Source: Deltaproteobacteria bacterium
GTDB taxonomy: Bacteria > Desulfobacterota > GWC2-55-46 > S146-73
DNA: 6,915 bases
Assembly (NCBI GenBank): GCA_015492355.1
Contig: WGFF01000274.1
Span: forward strand, 1-6,915
Reading direction: 5' to 3'
Part shown: piece after piece, positions 1-6,071 of the stretch
Numbering within the stretch: position 1 is the first letter of the stretch
Layout of the letters: the number at the start of each line of letters is the position of its first letter
Notes under the pieces: generated by a model
Database searches by the model: none
What the model was told of the DNA's origin: nothing
The model's input: the letters and a program-made list of their open reading frames with translations, nothing else
Position numbers and translations under genes: made by a program

Positions 1-18
1 GTTTTGGGGAAGGGAGTT

Positions 19-54
19 TGAGGGAAACCCCTTTTACAAAAGGGGTTTCCCTCA
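19..54. repeat. Perfect palindrome A (17-bp arms)
   Basis: Bases 19-35 are the exact reverse complement of 38-54, with a 2-base loop. The arms contain GGGAAACCCC, the same arm as the palindrome inside sco at 1975-2002. No T-run follows on either strand, so it does not look like a standard intrinsic terminator. It may end transcription of a gene to the left of the window, or be a dispersed REP-like element. The arm shared with a coding palindrome favours the second reading. Confidence 0.75.
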
Positions 55-83
55 GGATACAGACAGATTTCAGGAGATGGGGG

Positions 84-100
84 CAGGGGTGAAACCCCTG
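84..100. repeat. Short palindrome B in the ispG leader
   Basis: A 7-bp perfect stem (84-90 with 94-100, loop GAA) ends 12 bases before the ispG start codon. The 13 bases GAAACCCCTGAAG at 91-103 are identical to 1979-1991 inside the coding palindrome of sco. This suggests a degenerate or partial copy of the same repeat family. In the ispG mRNA it would form a hairpin where a Shine-Dalgarno sequence is expected. AGGAG at 72-76 and GGGGG at 79-83 lie on the upstream side of the hairpin. Confidence 0.6.
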
Positions 101-112
101 AAGTAGACATCC

Positions 113-1258
113 ATGATCAGAAGAAGGAAGACACGTACCATAAGGGTGGGTGATGTTCTGGTGGGCGGTGGTGCGCCTGTGAGTGTGCAGTCCATGACCA
201 AGACCTATACTGCTGACATCCCTGCCACTGTATCGCAGATAAGGGGGCTCGAGGAGAGGGGATGTGAGATAGTACGTGTTGCAGTGCCTGATGAGGACTC
301 TGCCCGTGCCATAGGGCGTATAAAAAGGGTAGTAGGTATACCTGTTATTGCGGACATACACTTTGACCACAGGCTTGCACTCATTGCCCTTGAAGGTGGT
401 GTGGATGGGCTGAGGCTCAACCCGGGGAACATAGGCTCCACAGAGAGGATAAGGCAGGTGGTGGAGATGGCATCCTCAAGGAAGGTGCCCATACGTATCG
501 GGGTGAATGCTGGCTCCCTTGAGAAGGATATCCTGTTGAGGTACGGGCATCCGTCCGCAGAGGCGCTCGTTGAGTCTGCAATCAGACACATACGCATACT
601 TGAGGATATGGGGTTCTATGATATCAAGGTCTCTCTTAAGGCATCGGATGTACCCACCACGGTCGATGCCTACAGGATGCTCGCAGAAAAGGTGGACTAT
701 CCCTTCCACATAGGTATTACAGAGGCAGGGGGGCTTTTCTCTGGCACTGTAAGGTCATCTGTGGGCATAGGCATACTCCTGGCAGAGGGTATAGGCGATA
801 CGATAAGGGTATCCCTTACTGGTGACCCTGTCCAGGAGGTGAGGGTGGGATGGGAGATACTCAGGTCCCTCGGTTTGAGGAGGAGGGGTGTGAATGTTAT
901 ATCATGTCCCACCTGCGGAAGGATAAGGCTTGATTGTGTGTCCATAGCAGAGGAGGTGGAAAGAAGGCTCTCCCATGTACAGAGGCCTGTGGATGTGGCA
1001 GTGATGGGATGTGTTGTGAATGGTCCTGGAGAGGCAGGCAGGGCAGATGTGGCTGTGGTGGGTGGCGATGGTGTGGGGCTTATATATGTAAAGGGAGTTG
1101 TAAGGAGAAAGGTCGAGGAGAGAAGGATTGTTGATGCAGTGGTGGAGGAGGTGGAGAGGATAATCTCGATGGATGGGCTATCTGGGGACACGCCTTCTGA
1201 AGACGAAAAAGACATAACCGATGAAAAGGACTATCACCCCCTGGATTACAAGACCTAA
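113..1258 (+). CDS. ispG: 4-hydroxy-3-methylbut-2-enyl diphosphate synthase IspG (GcpE)
   Basis: IspG catalyses the penultimate step of the methylerythritol phosphate pathway. It reductively opens 2-C-methyl-D-erythritol 2,4-cyclodiphosphate to HMBPP in the cytoplasm. The 381-residue protein has the family N-terminus (RRKTR, then GGGAPVSVQSMTKTYTAD at about 18-35), a TIM-barrel part with RLNPGNIG at 101-108, and a C-terminal iron-sulfur domain. The expected [4Fe-4S] ligands are present: C265 and C268 in SCPTCGR, C300 in GCVVNGPGEA, and E307. An in-frame stop at 104-106 makes ATG 113 the first possible ATG. No good Shine-Dalgarno sequence lies close to it, because palindrome B occupies that place. 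The last roughly 29 residues form an acidic tail rich in D, E and K. Most of this tail is encoded in the stretch that overlaps the convergent sco gene, so it probably arose by extension into it. The gene seems transcribed alone and opposes the oxidase operon. Confidence 0.97.
   Translation: MIRRRKTRTIRVGDVLVGGGAPVSVQSMTKTYTADIPATVSQIRGLEERGCEIVRVAVPDEDSARAIGRIKRVVGIPVIADIHFDHRLALIALEGGVDGLRLNPGNIGSTERIRQVVEMASSRKVPIRIGVNAGSLEKDILLRYGHPSAEALVESAIRHIRILEDMGFYDIKVSLKASDVPTTVDAYRMLAEKVDYPFHIGITEAGGLFSGTVRSSVGIGILLAEGIGDTIRVSLTGDPVQEVRVGWEILRSLGLRRRGVNVISCPTCGRIRLDCVSIAEEVERRLSHVQRPVDVAVMGCVVNGPGEAGRADVAVVGGDGVGLIYVKGVVRRKVEERRIVDAVVEEVERIISMDGLSGDTPSEDEKDITDEKDYHPLDYKT
1178..1258. other. Convergent, codon-in-register overlap of ispG and sco
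   Basis: The 3' ends of ispG (plus) and sco (minus) overlap by 81 bases, or 27 codons. Both genes use codons starting at the same positions, so each ispG codon is the exact reverse complement of a sco codon. For example, CTA (Leu) at 1178-1180 is the TAG stop of sco, and the ispG stop TAA at 1256-1258 is a TTA Leu of sco. The sco strand encodes a membrane helix and basic tail, and the ispG strand encodes an acidic hydrophilic tail. No terminator hairpin is visible between the genes. Confidence 0.9.
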
Positions 1259-2032
1259 TACAAAGGACATAAGGAGTGTATAGTCCAGCACATAGGTACC
1301 GGTGGTCTCATCATAGGTGTAGCACAGGAGTGCAAGCCTGTCTATGAGACCGGTGGGCTTTATGGGTTGGGGCTTTATTCCTTCCTGGTCTGTGGTGAGT
1401 GCCTGTGCCAAAGGTTCGAGTATGTCTTCCTCCCTGAACTCGAGTCCGTAGACCTGTCTGTATATCCTGCCCTTTGCATCTATTATTGTAACCATGTTGA
1501 GGTGATCGAAGCGGTCGTCCTTTTTCTTGAAGAAGAATCCCAGATCCATTGCAAGGTCTGCTATGGTCTTTCTTGTGCCTGTCACAAAGCGCCATTTTCT
1601 GAAATCATCCGTAAAGGTACTTCCATAAGCCCTGAGCCTTTCAGGGGTGTCATTTTCTGTATCGAAGCCTATGGTAAGGGCTATGAATTTTTCTCCAAAG
1701 TCACTGCCTGCCTTTGAAAATATACCTTTAAGGTTCATCATTATGGTTGGACAGGTATGGCCACAGCTTGTGTAGATGTAACTTATCACTATTGGTTTTC
1801 CCTTGAGGTCACTCAGGTTGAGGCGTTTTCCATCCTGGTCTACGAGTGTGTAGTCTCCCACGTATCTTCCCACTGCGGAGTTAGCCATTCTCAGGGCTTC
1901 CCTGGCTGTCCTGGGTGAGACAGACGCATGGGCTCTTTCTGCCGCAAGGAGTGTCAAGAGAAGTATAAAGAGGGCGGGGAAACCCCTGAAGGGGTTTCCC
2001 CGGGTTATCCTGTCTGATGGGTTAACTGCCAT
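1178..2032 (-). CDS. sco: Sco/SenC family copper chaperone, membrane-anchored
   Basis: Sco proteins are thioredoxin-fold copper chaperones that load or reduce the CuA centre of oxidase subunit II outside the cytoplasmic membrane. From ATG 2032 the protein has 284 residues. It shows an N-terminal hydrophobic signal segment (about 20-36), then a Sco domain with the copper-binding CxxxCP (C90, C94) and the third ligand H177 in FDHLNM. A C-terminal extension begins with LLCYTYDETTGTY (about 235-247) and ends with a membrane helix (about 252-277) and an RRR tail, as in the longer Sco proteins found beside oxidase genes. The ATG overlaps the stop of subunit I by 11 bases (ATGGCAGTTAA), which suggests translational coupling; only a weak GGAG lies 11 bases upstream. 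A reading frame continues upstream to 2164 inside subunit I, but it is arginine- and histidine-rich and has no signal character, so I did not use it. Residues 11-19 are encoded by a palindrome. The last 27 codons overlap ispG. Confidence 0.92.
   Translation of the reverse strand: MAVNPSDRITRGNPFRGFPALFILLLTLLAAERAHASVSPRTAREALRMANSAVGRYVGDYTLVDQDGKRLNLSDLKGKPIVISYIYTSCGHTCPTIMMNLKGIFSKAGSDFGEKFIALTIGFDTENDTPERLRAYGSTFTDDFRKWRFVTGTRKTIADLAMDLGFFFKKKDDRFDHLNMVTIIDAKGRIYRQVYGLEFREEDILEPLAQALTTDQEGIKPQPIKPTGLIDRLALLCYTYDETTGTYVLDYTLLMSFVLGLVIQGVIVLFIGYVFFVFRRRVPR
1975..2002. repeat. Perfect palindrome C inside the sco signal-peptide region
   Basis: Bases 1975-1987 pair exactly with 1990-2002 (13 bp, 2-base loop). 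The arm GGGGAAACCCC matches palindrome A at 10 of its bases, and 13 bases also recur in palindrome B. Read on the minus strand in the sco frame it encodes RGNPFRGFP (residues 11-19) plus the start of the next codon, just before the hydrophobic core of the signal peptide. It looks like a repeat inserted in frame that lengthened the n-region. Confidence 0.8.
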
Positions 2033-3632
2033 AGTTATACGGGCTCCATTCCTCGGTAAGTTCGAGTTTCCTGGGGAAGTTTCCAGGTGGTGGTGGAGAC
2101 GGTGCGTGCGTCCATTCGAGGGACCTCGAACCCCATGGATTCTGAGGCGCCTTCTCCCCTGCAACGAGACCGTGTATCCAGGAGACCAGTATTATGACAG
2201 CACTCACGAAGATGAGATAGGAGCCATAGGTGGTTATCTGCTGGATGCCCTCCAGTTCTGGGAACTGCGGGTAGTCGTAGTAGCGCCTTGGCATTCCCTT
2301 GACCCCCATGAGAAGGGTCAGGAAGAAGGTTATGTTCACACCGATGAAGAAGATGAAAAAGCCGAGTTTGCCGAGGCCCTCGTGATACATCCTTCCTGTC
2401 AGTTTGGGGAAGACATAGTACGTACCGCCTATGATGGCTGTGGTGACGGATATAGCCATGACGTAGTGGAAGTGTCCGGGTATCCAGTAGGTCTCTGTTA
2501 TGTGGATGTATATGGCTGACATGGCATTGGGTATGCCTGTGAGACCGCCTATCAGGAACAGGAATATGAACCCTATGGCATAGAGCATGGGGGTCTTGTA
2601 CTCTATACTGCCCCTGTAGAGGGTACCGACGAGACCCACCATCATCAATCCCACCGGCACACTTATAAGGAGTGTGAGGAACACATGGACGAGAGCCATC
2701 CAGTCTGGTATGCCTGCTATGTAGAGGTGATGAGCCCAGACGATACCTCCAAGGAGCACCACACCCCAGATACCGCCGTAGAGTATCCCTTTGTAGTTGA
2801 AGATACTGTTTCTGGAGAATGTGGCTATTATCTCGTATATGAGACCCATGGCTGGTAGCAGGATTACGTACACAGCGGGATGGGAGTAGAACCAGAAGAG
2901 GTTCTGGTAGATAAGCGGGTCTCCACCCATGGCTGCGTTGAAGAAGTTGGTGCCGAGGTATTTATCGAGAGAGAGCATGGTGACCGCAACACCGAGGACA
3001 GGTACGAATATGAGCTGTATTATGAACGCCGCAAGTATGCACCAGATAAAGACGTTGAGTTTGTTCCATGTAACACCCGGTGCCCTCATGTACATTATGG
3101 TTGTAAGGAAGTTGACCCCACCTGCTATGGATGAGAAGCCTATGAGGAGCACGGTAAATGTATACAGGGCTGTGTTGCCCGGTGTCATGGTGGAGTAAGG
3201 CGGATAGCCTGTCCACATTATGTCAGGTGGATCCGGTATAACGAAGGTGAGCAGGGCAAGCACTATACCCATCCAGAAGAGCCACACGCTCAGCGCATTG
3301 AGTCTGGGAAAGGCAACATCCTTTGCGCCTATCATGAGTGGTACGTAGTAGTTGGCAAAGAAGCCTGTGAGGGCTGGTATCTGGTAGCCAAGGATCATCG
3401 CTGCACCGTGGAAGTAGAGCCACACGTTGTAGGTATTCGGGTTCTCCGTGATGGTTGGACCTATGGAGGAGAGCTCCGTTCTCATGAGCATAGCCATAAG
3501 CCCTGCCAGAAAGAATGCGGCAAATGAACCTATAAGGTAGAGTACACCTATTCTTTTGTGATCCGTGGTGAAGATCCATTCCTTGAGACTGAATCTGGAT
3601 TGATAGTTCAAAGACTCTACTGATACACTCAT
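2022..3632 (-). CDS. coxA: Cytochrome c oxidase subunit I (A-type heme-copper oxidase, A2-like)
   Basis: This is the catalytic subunit in the cytoplasmic membrane. It reduces O2 to water at heme a3-CuB and pumps protons. From ATG 3632 it has 536 residues, about 12 membrane helices and the metal ligands: H75 and H389 (low-spin heme), H387 (high-spin heme), and H251, H301 and H302 (CuB). Y255 is the tyrosine that cross-links to H251. D-channel N94, D105 and N112 and K-channel K346 (IEYKTPM) are kept. Helix VI reads YSHPAVY (249-255), so the glutamate of A1 enzymes is replaced by the Tyr-Ser pair of the A2 subfamily. The heme-propionate arginines R449 and R450 (MPRRYYDYP) are present. Oddly, the usual His-Asp before the heme histidines is T379-E380, in TETYWIPGHFHY. 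I chose ATG 3632 over an upstream ATG at 3668 because AAGGAGG lies 6 bases before it and it overlaps the subunit II stop as ATGA. The C-terminus has the usual SLEW...PSPPPP tail. Confidence 0.97.
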   Translation of the reverse strand: MSVSVESLNYQSRFSLKEWIFTTDHKRIGVLYLIGSFAAFFLAGLMAMLMRTELSSIGPTITENPNTYNVWLYFHGAAMILGYQIPALTGFFANYYVPLMIGAKDVAFPRLNALSVWLFWMGIVLALLTFVIPDPPDIMWTGYPPYSTMTPGNTALYTFTVLLIGFSSIAGGVNFLTTIMYMRAPGVTWNKLNVFIWCILAAFIIQLIFVPVLGVAVTMLSLDKYLGTNFFNAAMGGDPLIYQNLFWFYSHPAVYVILLPAMGLIYEIIATFSRNSIFNYKGILYGGIWGVVLLGGIVWAHHLYIAGIPDWMALVHVFLTLLISVPVGLMMVGLVGTLYRGSIEYKTPMLYAIGFIFLFLIGGLTGIPNAMSAIYIHITETYWIPGHFHYVMAISVTTAIIGGTYYVFPKLTGRMYHEGLGKLGFFIFFIGVNITFFLTLLMGVKGMPRRYYDYPQFPELEGIQQITTYGSYLIFVSAVIILVSWIHGLVAGEKAPQNPWGSRSLEWTHAPSPPPPGNFPRKLELTEEWSPYNYGS

Positions 3633-4342
3633 ACAGCGCCTCCTTCCTTCTTGTTCTTTTCGATCCATGATGAGAACTCGTCCTGGGAGATGACCTTTAT
3701 CTTGCCGTACATGTTGGAATGGAGGAGCCCGCAGTACTCTGTACAGGTCATCACATGCTCACCCCTTTCCTTTGGATAGAACCACAGGTAGGTGGTCCTT
3801 CCAGGTAGGGCATCCCATTTGACCCTGAAGTCGGGTATGAAGAAGCTATGCACCACGTCCCTGCTCGTAAGTCGCACCATGATAGGTCTTCCCTGTGGTA
3901 CGTACATCTCGTTGTTCACCTCTATGCCCTCATCAGGGTATTTTACGTTCCATCCCCACATGTATGCCTCTACCTCCACAACATAGGCGTTCTCAGGTAC
4001 GTTCCTGTAGTCATTCCAGAGCTCAAAGTTTTTGGCTGCAAGGAATATGTCGTCAGCCATGAATATGAAGGCAGGTATGAGTGTCCATCCGAATGCACCG
4101 AGTGGGGTCAGCTTGAAGCTACCACCCTCCTCGTCGGGTCTCTGTCTCTTGTACCTCACCATGAAGTATACTGTCACACCTGCAAATACAAGTCCTATGA
4201 GGGTGATATCTATCATGAGCTCGTGCCACAGTTCATTCCACCCAGCCCGTGGGTCTGGTATGCCCTCTCCTGCATGGGCTGTGGAGAATAGAATAATGGG
4301 GGCTAACAAGATTAAACCTAAAATGACTGATCTATCCTTCAT
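3629..4342 (-). CDS. coxB: Cytochrome c oxidase subunit II (CuA subunit)
   Basis: Subunit II accepts electrons from cytochrome c at its binuclear CuA centre and passes them to heme a in subunit I. The 237-residue protein has a signal peptide (1-24, ending TAHA), two membrane helices (about 42-63 and 81-103) and a periplasmic cupredoxin domain. The CuA ligands are complete: H165, C200, E202 (backbone carbonyl), C204, H208 and M211, in CTEYCGLLHSNM. The aromatic electron-entry patch is W129-G-W131. There is no C-terminal cytochrome c domain, so it is not a caa3-type fusion; the donor must be a separate cytochrome c encoded elsewhere. ATG 4342 is preceded by AAAGGAG (4350-4356) with 7 bases of spacing and starts directly at the signal peptide. 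A longer reading to 4420 would run into subunit III and adds no sensible sequence. The gene sits 41 bases after subunit III and overlaps subunit I by 4 bases. Confidence 0.96.
   Translation of the reverse strand: MKDRSVILGLILLAPIILFSTAHAGEGIPDPRAGWNELWHELMIDITLIGLVFAGVTVYFMVRYKRQRPDEEGGSFKLTPLGAFGWTLIPAFIFMADDIFLAAKNFELWNDYRNVPENAYVVEVEAYMWGWNVKYPDEGIEVNNEMYVPQGRPIMVRLTSRDVVHSFFIPDFRVKWDALPGRTTYLWFYPKERGEHVMTCTEYCGLLHSNMYGKIKVISQDEFSSWIEKNKKEGGAV
3639..3645 (-). promoter_or_regulatory. Shine-Dalgarno site deciding the coxA start
   Basis: Minus-strand AAGGAGG lies within the last codons of coxB, 6 bases before ATG 3632. With the ATGA overlap it supports coupled translation of subunits II and I, and it rejects the ATG at 3668. 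Confidence 0.85.
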
Positions 4343-4349
4343 GGCTTTA

Positions 4350-4356
4350 CTCCTTT
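4350..4356 (-). promoter_or_regulatory. Shine-Dalgarno site deciding the coxB start
   Basis: Minus-strand AAAGGAG lies 7 bases upstream of ATG 4342. It selects this start over the longer reading frame that begins at 4420. Confidence 0.85.
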
Positions 4357-4383
4357 CCCTGTAATTGGTTGGGGCTTCGTGGA

Positions 4384-5145
4384 TTACCAGAAGTATATCT
4401 GCGATACCACGAAGAACCACACTATATCCACGAAGTGCCAGTACATGGATGCAGACCTTACAAAGGCTACGTTAGTCCTTCCGGCAAGGGCAGGCAGGAG
4501 GACACAGAGGAAGATACCCACTCCCACGAGCACGTGCGAGGCGTGAAAGCCTGTTATGGAGAAGAAGGCTGTAGAATAGGCATTGGTCTTGAAGTTGAAG
4601 CCCTCGTGGAAGAGTTCGGTCCACTCGAAGGCAGAGAAGGCAAGGAAGAGGATACCGAGAACCAGTGTCACGCCGAGCCATGTGAGAAAACCGCTGTTGT
4701 CTCCCTCTTCGAGCCTTTTTTCCCCTATGTGGATAGTGATACTGGAGGATACGAGTATTATGGTCATGACGATAGGTACGAGAAGGGGCATTTCAGGTGT
4801 ACCAGCGGGGGGCCATACAGGTGCACTCAGCCTCATCACCCAGTATGCTGCAAAGAAGCCCACGAACAGAAGAGCCTCTGCAACTATGAAAAACGGCATT
4901 GCCCATACGCTCAGCCCCTCGCCATAGCCGTGAATGTCCTCCATACCTTCCTTTACCCACCCTGCTATGGATATGAGTGTCAGCGGGGCACCCACACCAA
5001 GGGACACTATCGCAAGGAATGGTTTGTTGTAGACGAAGTAGAAGGTAAAGGCGAGTGGGGCGAGAAAGAGTATCCCCACACTCAATAGCAGGGGCCAGTA
5101 GCTTGTATGCCACCTGAGTTCGTGTTCCAGTGAATGTTCACTCAT
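4384..5145 (-). CDS. coxC: Cytochrome c oxidase subunit III
   Basis: Subunit III is the third core membrane subunit. It has no redox centre and stabilises subunit I and its proton uptake. The 253-residue protein has about seven membrane helices, which is the full family length. Typical features are the in-membrane glutamate E90 in AEALLFVGFFAAYW, the VWPPAGTP loop (110-117), EWTEL (174-178), and TGFHASHV (198-205) with H201 and H204. It ends with YWHFVDIVWFFVV (235-247). The start is clear: ATG 5145 has AGGAGGTG (5153-5160) 7 bases before it, the strongest ribosome binding site in the operon. It is the first oxidase gene after the regulator, with only 30 bases between them, so an independent promoter would have to lie inside the regulator gene. 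Placing subunit III ahead of II and I is unusual. Confidence 0.96.
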   Translation of the reverse strand: MSEHSLEHELRWHTSYWPLLLSVGILFLAPLAFTFYFVYNKPFLAIVSLGVGAPLTLISIAGWVKEGMEDIHGYGEGLSVWAMPFFIVAEALLFVGFFAAYWVMRLSAPVWPPAGTPEMPLLVPIVMTIILVSSSITIHIGEKRLEEGDNSGFLTWLGVTLVLGILFLAFSAFEWTELFHEGFNFKTNAYSTAFFSITGFHASHVLVGVGIFLCVLLPALAGRTNVAFVRSASMYWHFVDIVWFFVVSQIYFW

Positions 5146-5152
5146 AGTTACA

Positions 5153-5160
5153 CACCTCCT
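5153..5160 (-). promoter_or_regulatory. Strong Shine-Dalgarno site of coxC
   Basis: Minus-strand AGGAGGTG lies 7 bases upstream of ATG 5145. It fixes the start of subunit III. Confidence 0.85.
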
Positions 5161-5175
5161 GATTTAATGAATGTT

Positions 5176-5601
5176 CTATTTCCTCTCTTTTCTGTAACAG
5201 GAGACCCTTTCAACAAGGTGATCGAGGCTATAGCCGTTTAGTACATCGATTACCCTGCTGGAGCACTCCTTGAGCACAGAGTTTATGGGGCAGACCGTGT
5301 CATCAGGACAGAATCTATTCTTCAGACACCTTTCGATTATCGGTCCCTCTATTGCCTCCACCACCTCCAGCAGTGTTATCTCCCCTGATGAGCGTGTAAG
5401 TATAAAACCGCCCTCCCTGCCCCTGAAGGATTTTACAAGCCCCTTGTTTGCAAGGGTCTTGAAGAGTTTTGCAAGGTATGCCCTGGGGATGTTGTTGGCA
5501 TGGGCTATCTCCTCGACGTGCGAGAAGACCATATCTGGTTTTGCCGCCATGTAGAGGAGCCCCAGTATGGCATACTCCACACTTTTACTGAGTTTGAACA
5601 A
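5176..5601 (-). CDS. Rrf2/IscR-family iron-sulfur transcriptional regulator
   Basis: Rrf2 proteins are small winged-helix repressors or activators; members such as IscR, NsrR and RirA sense oxygen, nitric oxide or iron-sulfur status through a bound cluster. This 141-residue protein has the family N-terminus KLSKSVEYAILGLLYMA. It also has a helix-turn-helix with VEEIAHANNIPRAYLAKLF (29-47), the wing GREGGF (61-66), and cysteines C92, C98 and C104 at C-x5-C-x5-C, the spacing and positions of E. coli IscR. Further cysteines are C113 and C135. I chose the TTG at 5601: it gives the standard M-F-K-L-S-K start, and AAAGGGG lies 6 bases before it. An ATG at 5703 would add 34 residues that match nothing in the family and would remove room for a promoter. 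It precedes the oxidase genes by 30 bases in the same direction, so it is probably co-transcribed and may control the operon and itself. The ligand sensed cannot be read from sequence. Confidence 0.9.
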   Translation of the reverse strand: MFKLSKSVEYAILGLLYMAAKPDMVFSHVEEIAHANNIPRAYLAKLFKTLANKGLVKSFRGREGGFILTRSSGEITLLEVVEAIEGPIIERCLKNRFCPDDTVCPINSVLKECSSRVIDVLNGYSLDHLVERVSCYRKERK

Positions 5602-5626
5602 GTCCGACCCCTTTTTTACCAGGATT

Positions 5627-5642
5627 GATGGATAGATGGATA
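5627..5642. repeat. Tandem 8-bp repeat upstream of the regulator
   Basis: GATGGATA occurs twice in direct tandem, 26-41 bases upstream of the TTG start of the Rrf2-family gene. This is where a leader or operator would lie. It could be an operator with direct half-sites, or chance; no clear -35/-10 pair was found around it. Confidence 0.4.
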
Positions 5643-6032
5643 AAACAGACCATTTAAGTCGTAAAATGAATTTCCCATAACTTCTTCGCAAAAACCGTAC
5701 CATCCCCCGCGGTATGGAGATTTCAAGACATTACAAGAGGTTATGCGTTGGGTGATGAATCCGTCCCCTGCAAGGTATGGCAGAATGGAATAGTATCTAT
5801 GGATGGAGAAGGGGATTTATCCCTTTAAAAACAAAGGATTACCAGGCATGTACAATACTGCCACATGGGGCATCAAGGCTGTGGTGGTTTCTTAAAAGGG
5901 TATGTATTTTTCTGATATTTTCCTGATGGATCGGGCAGGATGGGGGCTTGTGGGCTTTTTTAAGGGTAGATTTTTAGAGATCCTGCCTTTTGGATAGGAC
6001 CCTGCGTGGGAGATTCGCCTCGGGGTTAAGCA

Positions 6033-6071
6033 CTACCCCTGCGGGGTCTTTTTAAGACCCCGCAGGGGTAG
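6033..6071. terminator. Large perfect palindrome D after the beta-barrel gene, possible terminator
   Basis: Bases 6033-6050 are the exact reverse complement of 6054-6071 (18 bp, loop TTT). It begins 11 bases after the stop of the minus-strand beta-barrel gene and so is well placed to end that transcript. On the minus strand no T-run follows the stem. On the plus strand the inner ACCCC-TGC-GGGGT hairpin is followed by CTTTTT (6035-6053), a short intrinsic-terminator shape. Its core resembles that of palindrome C (ACCCCTG..GGGGT), so it may instead be a dispersed palindromic repeat that also stabilises the 3' end. Confidence 0.55.

Noticed and set aside
2033..2164. A longer N-terminus of Sco reaching back into coxA.
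   Set aside because: It would be overlapping, arginine- and histidine-rich sequence ahead of the signal peptide. ATG 2032 overlapping the coxA stop is the natural coupled start.
2022..3632. Subunit I as a nitric oxide reductase or NO dismutase.
   Set aside because: It has the cross-linking tyrosine (HPAVY), the K-channel lysine and D-channel residues. It is also accompanied by a CuA subunit II and a subunit III, all typical of oxygen reductases.
4369..5088. A 239-codon open frame on the plus strand opposite coxC.
   Set aside because: It is antisense to a clearly identified subunit III gene, has low-complexity composition (many C, H, E and Y) and no family motif.
5602..5703. A longer N-terminus of the Rrf2-family regulator from ATG 5703.
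   Set aside because: The 34 extra residues match nothing in the family. TTG 5601 gives the standard N-terminus with a suitable ribosome binding site.
5704..6032. A structured RNA, tRNA or CRISPR in the intergenic region.
   Set aside because: No cloverleaf, T-loop consensus or regularly spaced direct repeats could be found.
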